This document shows positions 56,806-64,000 of a stretch of 64,000 bases of DNA, in pieces (positions within the stretch are counted from its first letter, which is position 1; every line of letters starts with the position of its first letter). Origin of the DNA: Ceratopteris richardii. Lineage: Eukaryota; Streptophyta; Polypodiopsida; Polypodiales; Pteridaceae. Location of the stretch: the NCBI GenBank assembly GCA_020310875.1, contig CM035430.1:104714431-104778430 (forward strand). Reading direction: 5' to 3'. The position numbers and the translations under genes are program-made. Below the pieces are notes generated by a model. That model did not search any database, was not told the origin of the DNA, and worked only from the letters and a program-made list of their open reading frames with translations.

Positions 56806-58230
56806 CTATGAATGATATGAAAACATAAAATGATCATAATGTGGAGTTAATGATGCCTTATGAATCCATTGAGATTCGAGTGATTGATTTTTATATTTAA
56901 CTAAATATCTATGATACTTTTTACATGTGGGTGTAGTAGTAACATCATAATGAAGTATTTTCTCTTCAAGTAAAGGAGTATCATCTAAAATAAGAGTGAG
57001 TGGTAATTTTCCTTTAAATTGTTTCAATAAACTAATATGAAAAGAATTATGTATATTCCAATGAGAAGGTATATCTAGTCTAAAAGCATTCTCATTAATT
57101 TTTTGAATAATATAGAAAGGTCCATGATAATGTGGTGCAACTTTAACTTTAGATGTTGTGAAATGTTTTTAAAATGTCTTGTAATTATTCGTAACGATAC
57201 CAAGTCATTTTCATTAAATTGTTTAGCTACTTGTTTCTTGTTAACATTACACATGTAACATTCGTCTCTTCTTAATGTGCTCATGAACCTCATGAAGTGT
57301 AGAAATATGATGTTGTGCAAAAGAATCAGCCATAGGTATATCAGCTTGAGTGAGAGTCATGGAAGTGGGAAGCATTTTACCATAAACAATTTCATACGAT
57401 GCACCTCCAGTAGTGGTATGTGTTGTGTTGTTATATGCAGACTATAGTAAAGGAATTTTCTCATCCCAATTACTTGGATTATCTTACGAATAACATTGTA
57501 ATAAATCTAAAATAGTTCTATTCATAACTTCGCTTTGCCATTACTTTCAGGATGAAATGCAGAGCTAAAGTCTATTTTGGAACCTAAATTTTGAAATAAT
57601 GCAATCCAAAAGTGATTACAAAAACGACCATCTCAATCTAAAAGAATAACTTTGAAAAACCATGATGCAAAAAAATACATCTAATAAATAACTTAGTAGC
57701 TTGACTTGCAAAAAGAGTCTTTTTACAAGGAATGAAATACATTTGTTTACTAAACCTATCAACAATTGTCCAAATCATATCATTATGAGATGAAGTTGTA
57801 GGAAGATCAGTAATAAAATCCATAGAAATTTGTTCCCATGGTCCATTAGGTATGGGAAGTGGCATAAATAATCCAAATGCTTTACCATGATGTAGCTTCA
57901 CATGTTGAAACACAATGCAATGGGAAACATATTGTGCAATATCCTTTTCCATATGTGGCCCAAGGTATAATTCTTTACACGTAGAAATAGGACTTTGTAT
58001 GCCCCTATGACCCATATACAGTGGTTCATGCATCTCTTTCATAACAAATTCTTTGAAATCTTGTGTGATGCATAACTTGTGTTAGAAATACAAGAATCCA
58101 TTATGAAAAGTGTAGTGATCCTCACTAAATGATGTAGAATTATTGAAAGCATTCCATGTTTGTGAAAAATACAAATCAAATGCATAAGTAGGAATCATGT
58201 CATGAAATGAATGAATATGAAAAGTAAGAA
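56806..58230 (-). pseudogene. pol: G4 gypsy integrase and chromodomain-like C-terminus (inverted part)
   Basis: Minus strand: 58042-57638 contains the zinc-finger module (HEPLYMGHRGIQSPIS, YVSHCIVFQHVK) and the core start (WEQISMDFITDLPTTSSHND, WTIVDRFSKQMYFIP). A stretch with stops leads to 57320-57075. The C-terminal 57027-56806 has LLEEKILHYDVTTTPTCKK and YHRYLVKYKNQSLESQW, the hallmark of a chromodomain at the end of a chromovirus integrase. G4's RT-RNase H is at 50800-51888 on the plus strand. The two halves were separated by the same inversion that splits the C1 copy. Confidence 0.82.
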
Positions 58231-58417
58231 CAAAACATATCGAGGTACATTATCACTTCATCAGAGAGAAGGTATTAGCAGGTGATATTGATCTTGTTTA
58301 TGTGAGAATAGATGAGCGGGTTGTTGATATTTTCATTAAAGCACTTGGAGTAGAGAAGCTGAAGAGGTTTCGGAAGATGCTTGGATTAGAGGATATGGCG
58401 TTGAGCTTGAGGGGGAG
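58231..58417 (+). pseudogene. pol: C1-copy RNase H end (copy B)
   Basis: Matches C1 44438-44627 nearly base for base (TKHIEVHYHFIREKVLAGD, VVDIFIKALGVEKLKRF) and ends in the same polypurine tract. It is the direct-orientation continuation of the inverted piece at 51889-53540. Confidence 0.92.
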
Positions 58418-58784
58418 TGTTGAGAGATCAATCTCAACATGTGATGATCCGGGATGACACGTATCATTTTTTATTTCTCTGACATGTATAGTGGTCATGC
58501 AAAAATATATCAAGGACACTTCATTGAGCTTTACTAGATTTATCTACCGCGAGTGATGGCACATTTGATTCTTTCCAACTCACTCATTCGCAGACATTAG
58601 GTTTTTCCTTATGTACTAGTCTTTATATATTGTACTCTTGTTTTTAGGTCATTTTTGTACATTCCTTTTTATGTAATAGAAGAAGAAGATCATTCTAAGT
58701 TCTTGCCTCAATCTGAGTGTGTGCTTCTCTTTGATTGTGAGAGTATGTGTGTGATCTCTCTTCCTCATATCCTTCCTGGTGACA
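58418..58784 (+). repeat. C1-family 3' LTR (copy B)
   Basis: 367 bp from TGTTGAGAGATC to CTGGTGACA, followed by CCCCC and the same P4H flank as at 44998. It is closer to 44628-44997 (about five differences in the first ~110 bp) than either is to the 5' LTR at 40325. Confidence 0.92.
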
Positions 58785-59589
58785 CCCCCTGCCTCCTCTC
58801 TGACATACATACCAGCCAACCCTCCAAATTTTCTAGCATTGTAGATGCACCTTCGGCCCATACCACATTGCACATTCTCATCCGCACAGCCTGACGCTTC
58901 GTTTGACTTATCAAAATAATTGACATGTGTCCATTTGGTGGCCATCCATTTTTCTCCCTCAATGATTCGCAGCTCCCATGAAGACTCATGTTATCCGTTT
59001 CAACATCTGAAGTGAGGTTAAAGAAGAGAAAAGCATCTCCTCTCATAGGCTTCACTGTAATCCCTTTTTTGGCACACTCGTTCCAAGTTTCATCCTTTAC
59101 TCGATCATCAGGAGCATTAGAAAACACAGCCTCTCCACCTTTTTCCACATTCAATAGGTACATCAAGATTGTTGCAACCCTATGTCTACCAAGTTGAATA
59201 TTGTATTGTTCATGAAAGAAATCGTAATGTGGCTCATATTTTTCACCATTCTCATATATCAAGACTTGTAAAGCTTCCCCATTTTCTTCAAGTGTGAAGG
59301 TTAGAGTTGCAATCCTCTCCTCTATTTGTTTCATTTTTTCATCATGGTGCTTTTCTATGAACATTCTAGAGCTAGTATGAATGTTACTAAGAACACCCTT
59401 CCCTGATTCATTATCTTCCACCATGGATTTTTCAAGTTTATCATGTGCTAGATTCTTAAGATGCTTGCATTCTTCATCAAATAGGAATCCTTTGTAAAGG
59501 AAAGCCCTTGGTTTCCAGGATAGCTGAATTATCCATGTGGGGTCTATAGTAGTAGATTTTTTTTTGTTTAGTCGATCACCATAATTGCC
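58785..59589 (-). pseudogene. Prolyl 4-hydroxylase pseudogene, copy B
   Basis: One frame is open on the minus strand from 59589 to the LTR, with the 219-aa ATG-started part at 59424-58765. The sequence is clearly a plant P4H, an enzyme of the ER/Golgi that hydroxylates proline in cell-wall and signalling proteins. It has QLSWKPRAFLYKGF, DEECKHL, KLEKSMVEDNESGKG, YEPHYDFFHEQY (HxD ligands), VEKGGEAVF, ECAKKGITVKP, GDAFLFFNL and SLHGSC (distal His). One base is missing right after SLHGSC, so the WMATKW and Cys-rich ShK-like tail lie in another frame. The N-terminal signal-anchor is absent; TAA at 59590-59592 and unrelated sequence precede it. Copy B is better preserved than copy A but still lacks both ends. 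Confidence 0.88.
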
Positions 59590-60980
59590 TTAGTCTTTAT
59601 TTTGCCCAAACATCTGAACACAAGCTTGGAATAACAATGCCCTTAATATCCTACAATCAATCCATTTCATGCTCCTTTGACTGTATTTTGTCATCAACGA
59701 CCCCCATCTTCCCTTTCAAAATACCTCCAATCCACTATCTATCCTACACCATGAAGACATGTTAGTGCAACAGATCAACCATAAATACAGTTAACATACT
59801 CCCCCCTTCTACTCGCGAGGTCGTCCCCGACGAGCCTCTACACCACCTCATGCACTTTGCTTTTCACCTGCCACTCATCCAAACAGTTAGCTCGCGTCAA
59901 GTAACATTATTTCTACACCCCAAATCATGCCATCATGCCACATTACACACACATATATTCCAAACTCTTTGTTCATACATGATTCCCGTGCACACAAGTC
60001 CCTTTCCAATTTTCAACTTACCTTACCATCCACATCATCACTTGTATCCATGCATGTGCATACCTCCATCGCATCCCCACTCAGATGCTCTCACACCTGC
60101 TCATACCTGCCTGCATAACTCTTATCTATTTCCTTCTGTCGTGCAATAAAACGTAGCAAAAGCATATCACTCACATCCTGTGCATAGTACCAATCATAAA
60201 TGCAAAACCCATGTTGTGATCATGGATCCAATCTTCATTAGACCAATCTGCAACACAGCTCAACAAAAACATATTATCCACATACTTCCCAATCCAAAAC
60301 ATGAAGGCAATTAATGAAATCCATCACCCAAAAAAGATTTTCATGACCTAGTCATGCGTCTAGCTCTCCAAGACCGCCCTGCAACCTATAGACAACAAGC
60401 ACACGTGTCGATAGCTTAACCAAAGGCATGCACATCATACCAGCAAACACCTCGAGAAAGTCTTCCTTCTCCTCCGTCATGTCTTGCTCACCTGCAACTC
60501 GACAAAAAGGTCAGTCCCAAAAATATAACAACAGCGAATCAAAAAACATATATATCTGTGCATGAGAAGCTCCTATACGTGTCGCATACATGCCTAAGCA
60601 AAACAAGGCTGCCCGAAATGTCGCCTCATACACATCCCAAAAAGTTGATCACATACGACGAGACAAGACACAAGGAAGGACTTTCCAGGTGCACGCACAC
60701 CACTATGAGCTTTCAGAATAGACCTATCAATAACATAGGAAAGATCCAAGTCCTACAAGTTGCTTACAACTACCAAGTCCAACACATATAATAGTTATAT
60801 CGTCGTCAATGTCGCATCTTGGCCGATCGATCTATCAGTAGCCAGTCGCTCAATCTTGAAAATATACACATGCAAAAACACACCTGTTTGGGCAATCGTC
60901 GCCCTCCTCCTCTCTATCTCTCCCCCTTTGGAGTGGGAATTTTCCTTTTCTTTTTCTCTTTATTTATTTTTAATTGCACG
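59590..60980 (-). other. Spacer between P4H copy B and G3-B; possible PPT/LTR junction
   Basis: No supported ORF. On the minus strand, near 59795-59815, CTCGCGAGTAGAAGGGGGG then AGTATGTTAACTG looks like a polypurine tract followed by an LTR start. If correct, G3's 3' LTR would begin here and run toward P4H, with P4H about 200 bp inside or beyond it. Confidence 0.45.
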
Positions 60981-61330
60981 AGTTGGCCTATGTTGCAATT
61001 GGATGTGACTCGTGGACCTGACCACCCGGCTAGGTTGCTTCCACTCGTCTACCAACACAACATAGCATGCAACAACATATACACATGATAGTATTGATAC
61101 GTGCTAGCCCATAGCAAAGGTGGGTGCAGCTCGTGGTCTCAACTACCCAGTCGAGATGTTCCCACTTACCTATCAACCCTCTATGGTGCGAAGCATCAAA
61201 ATAGATATACACACACAGCCGTCTCGGCCTATGACAAAACTAGTGTCGGTTCACGGTCCTTACCGCCCGGCCAGGATGACTCCCCCCCACCTACTAGCCC
61301 ATCATAGCATGCAGGCACACGTACATATAT
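60980..61330 (-). repeat. Three imperfect ~120-bp tandem repeats in G3 3' region
   Basis: Starts lie near 60982, 61105 and 61228. Each has GGCCTATG or CCCATAGCAA, then a CTCGTGG or TTCACGG box, a GACC/CTACC-C-CCCGG box and a CATAGCATGC or CTATGGTGCG box. They are diverged (roughly 65-75 percent by eye). In copy A the deletion starts inside the second repeat. Confidence 0.55.
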
Positions 61331-62217
61331 ACACACTTTTACTTGTATTTTTCTCTTTCTCTTTTCTTTTCATTTGTTTCATCTCCCATGTCCTGAGAGT
61401 TAGGGAGAGGTAGAAATGAGCATCTACCCGCCCAACACACACATCATGCAAACAAAAAATGCAAAAAAATACAAAAACATATATGTGGAGCTATTAGATT
61501 GATCATCTGTCACCTTGCTTTCTTGGCATAACGATTATATACGACACGACTGATTAGTCACAAACAAACCTCTCAAATTGGATTCCCCTATCCTACCTCT
61601 AAGTCCCCTTCTTTAGCCGTAATGTCACACTGTGACCTCAAAAATCCCTACTTCACCTCCCTCACTGCAAGTGATCAATGCTCTCTAGGTGGTGAGTCAG
61701 GCTTCAACTCAAGAGCCCCATCATCGCTGCCTATCGTCAGCAAATTTGCCCAAACCCAAGTAATATCATGCGCATCTCTGGACATTTCCCTTGATTTGTC
61801 AAAATAAGAATACTGCTCTTTTGCCCATCCTACACACTTGAACAGATATCACCCAAACAAAAATCTCAAAAAGGTAATATCTATGCCTTGGTTAAGAGAA
61901 CATACCAGCCAAAAAGCTTCCTCCACATCGTACTTAGTCTCGAAGTTCTCGGCATGGACATCCATACTAACAAGTGTCTAATCCAAAAAGTATACCACCA
62001 AGCCATACATATATATCTCAGTTCTCATGTAGTCCATTTGTCACCTAGCTTCTAGTAGTTTCCTACACAACACAAAAAGTATTCAATTGTCCAAAATTCT
62101 CAAGCTAGAAAAGAATAATATCGATAATAATATGGAGAGAGAGAGAGAGAGATCTATGTACACATGTTCTACCAAACCCTTCCTCTTGGACCCTGTCCCG
62201 TCCCTCCTATCTTGATG
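61331..62217 (-). other. G3-B 3' untranslated region, no gene seen
   Basis: The stretch includes a short (GA)n run at about 62138-62150 and otherwise nothing supported. Most of it is absent from copy A because of the 1.07-kb deletion. Confidence 0.5.
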
Positions 62218-63160
62218 CTAGTTGAAATATGGTTTAAATTTGAGTGCATTGACCTTCACTAGGGCACACTCTCTACCTACATCTTGTATGTGCAAAGACC
62301 CATTCGCGTTGACTTCCACCACCTTAAATGGCCCTACCCATCTCGTTTGCAACTTCCTTGAGAACTTGTAGTATTTACTATCATAGACTAATACCAGATC
62401 ACCTTCTTGAATGGCATAGGTCCTAAGCCTCTTATCGTGCCTGTCCTTTTGCATTCTCTGAATAGCTTCTAGGCTTTGTTGTGCAATGAGTCTCTTCTCC
62501 TCTAACTTGAACAATTGAATATACCTTTCGTTCAATGAATCCTCTTCTCTCAGCCTAGCCTCGATGGCCACTATCCATGTTGGGACTTCCTTTTCGATAG
62601 GAAGGATGGACTCATCGCCATACGGTAATGAGAACGGGGTGCTCTTAGTCGTCACTCAATCGGATGTTTGATACGCCCACAAGGCCTCTAAAAGCCATTC
62701 ATCCCAGTCTTGCCTATGAGAAGCCACCGTCTTTGTAAGAATCTATTGATGAATCTTGTTGGTAACCTCCACTTGCCCATTCGCCCTCGGATAATATAGA
62801 GTGCCTTTTCAGTGTTTGATCTTGTACAACTCCATCAACTCCTCGATCAGTTCATTAACAAAATGTGTTCTCCTATCGCTAACTATCTCCAATGGGCATC
62901 TAAATCATGTGATAATCTATTCATACAAAAACTTGGCTACATCGATACCTCGATCAGTCTTCAAATCTTTTACTTCCACCCACTTGGTGACATAATCCAT
63001 GCAGACCAGGATATACCTATTGGACCTACGTCAAGAAGGAGGATCATTGGGTCCCACAAAGTCCATTCCCCATTTCTCGAAAGGTTTAAAAGCTAGTACT
63101 GGCATAAGAGGAGCTGCATGTGCTAGTGTTGGTTTACCCATTCTTTGACATTTGTCTCAT
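62218..63160 (-). pseudogene. pol: G3-B gypsy integrase
   Basis: Minus strand: 62655-62218 is an intact C-terminal part (PYGDESILPIEKEVP, KLQTRWVGPFKVVEVNANGS, ending ALKFKPYFN). Before it, in broken frames, are the core blocks at about 63090-62700 (FEKWGMDFVGP, TKWVEVKD, RRTHFVNELI). No chromodomain follows. It is about 97 percent like G3-A by eye and retains the C-terminus that copy A lost. Confidence 0.87.
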
Positions 63161-64000
63161 TTCTTACACTAGGTGTGGCAATCCTTGAACAATGTCGGCC
63201 AATCCAGCCAATAAGACCTTTTTGGCCATAAGGTCACCTACAAAATGCCTAGCGCAAGGTTCATCATGCAATGCTCTCAAAACTATGGTTGCTTCTTCCT
63301 CCTCGAGACATCTTCGATAAATGTTCTCATGAACAAAGTATTGATAAAGTTGTCCACCAATGATGCTATGGTGTTTTGTGAGTGCTAATAGTTTTTGCTT
63401 GTCTCTTTTGCTTGCTCCCAGTGGGTAAATGGCTGTGCATAATACATTTACCAAGCCGGCATACCAAGGTATTTTAGCATCGACCTGAAACAGATGTCCA
63501 TCAGGAGCATCTTCGGGCACACCAGAGATTGGCTCCTCATTAATAATTTGAGACAAATGATCTGCCAATATGTGCGCTTCCTCGGTTGAGTTACCACCGT
63601 GAATTGAAATTCTTGCAGTAGTAACATCCACCTCATCAATCATCTTGATAACTCGGGTTTATTAATGATATACTTTAGAGCTTCATGATCCACATAAAAT
63701 GTGAAATGCTTGCCCATCAGATAGTGTCGATACTTGTTTATCGCAAAAATCATCGAGAGGCACTCCTTTTCTGTAGTCGTGTAGTTCCTCTTGGCACTGT
63801 TCAGGTTCCGACTTGCATGATAAATAGCATGATCCAACTTTCTTCGACTTGACATAGCAGTGCTCCAACCATAGTATGGGAAGCATCCGTATGCACATGG
63901 AACTCTTTCATTCAATCAGGTGCTGCCAAGATTGGTGCATTTATCAATTTCTCTTTGATAGAGTCGAATACGATCTCACACTCCCGAGTCCATTGATACT
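63161..64000 (-). pseudogene. pol: G3-B gypsy RNase H and zinc-finger region, continues past window
   Basis: Minus strand: 63915-63640 is RNase H (LDHAIYHASRNLNSAKRNYTT, FYVDHEALKYII). 63643-63164 has the linker and the integrase zinc-finger start (LADHLSQIINEEPISGVPED, YQYFVHENIYRRC, LHDEPCARHFVG). It is colinear with G3-A 48314-49180. The duplicated block is still matching at the right edge of the window. Confidence 0.88.

Overview
This looks like a window of plant nuclear DNA made almost entirely of nested, decayed LTR retrotransposons. Land plant is inferred from the mix of Ty1/copia and Ty3/gypsy polyproteins, a Tat/Athila-style primer-binding site, an initiator-Met primer-binding site and two copies of a plant-type prolyl 4-hydroxylase. 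The DNA is AT-rich, full of microsatellites and littered with stop codons, which suggests a large, repeat-dense genome. I cannot name the species. I see no intact host gene, tRNA, rRNA or CRISPR locus.

Layout. (1) 1-3949: minus-strand end of a gypsy element (LTR 3119-3949, PBS 3096-3117) whose leader holds a layered minisatellite (340-2345). (2) 4130-9362: an unrecognised ORF fragment, a 15-bp tandem repeat, a plus-strand gypsy leader and gag (5534-7681), then the integrase of minus-strand gypsy 'G2' (7690-9362). (3) 9363-13187: a plus-strand copia relic (C2) sitting where G2's RNase H should be. (4) 14205-14859 and 34582-35080: two halves of G2's RT region, split by a 19.7-kb block (14860-34581). 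(5) Inside that block is G1 (16859-31228), a 14.4-kb gypsy element with LTRs, PBS, leader minisatellite, gag extension, gag, protease, RT, RNase H, integrase, a second protease-like domain, an extra 3' ORF and a PPT. (6) 35200-38525: microsatellites and two minus-strand copia relics. (7) 40325-44997: copia element C1 with both LTRs, PBS, PPT and a CCCCC target-site duplication, inserted into a prolyl 4-hydroxylase (P4H) pseudogene. (8) 44998-50790: P4H copy A followed by minus-strand gypsy G3-A. (9) 50800-58230: gypsy G4, an inverted C1 piece, gypsy G5 and the rest of G4 in inverted orientation. (10) 58231-64000: a second copy (B) of the C1 tail, P4H and G3.

Inferred history. C1 inserted into the P4H pseudogene. 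A block of at least 6.4 kb (C1 from about 42771, through P4H and into G3) was then duplicated. A 6.3-kb inversion (51889-58230) later cut both the duplicated C1 and gypsy G4. Flipping it on paper rejoins both elements. Copy A lost about 1.07 kb near G3's 3' end.

The most unusual object is G1. It has a retropepsin-like domain after the integrase in addition to the normal one before RT, two successive integrase H2C2 zinc-finger modules (the first also visible in G2), and an extra ORF preceded by a good splice-acceptor-like sequence.
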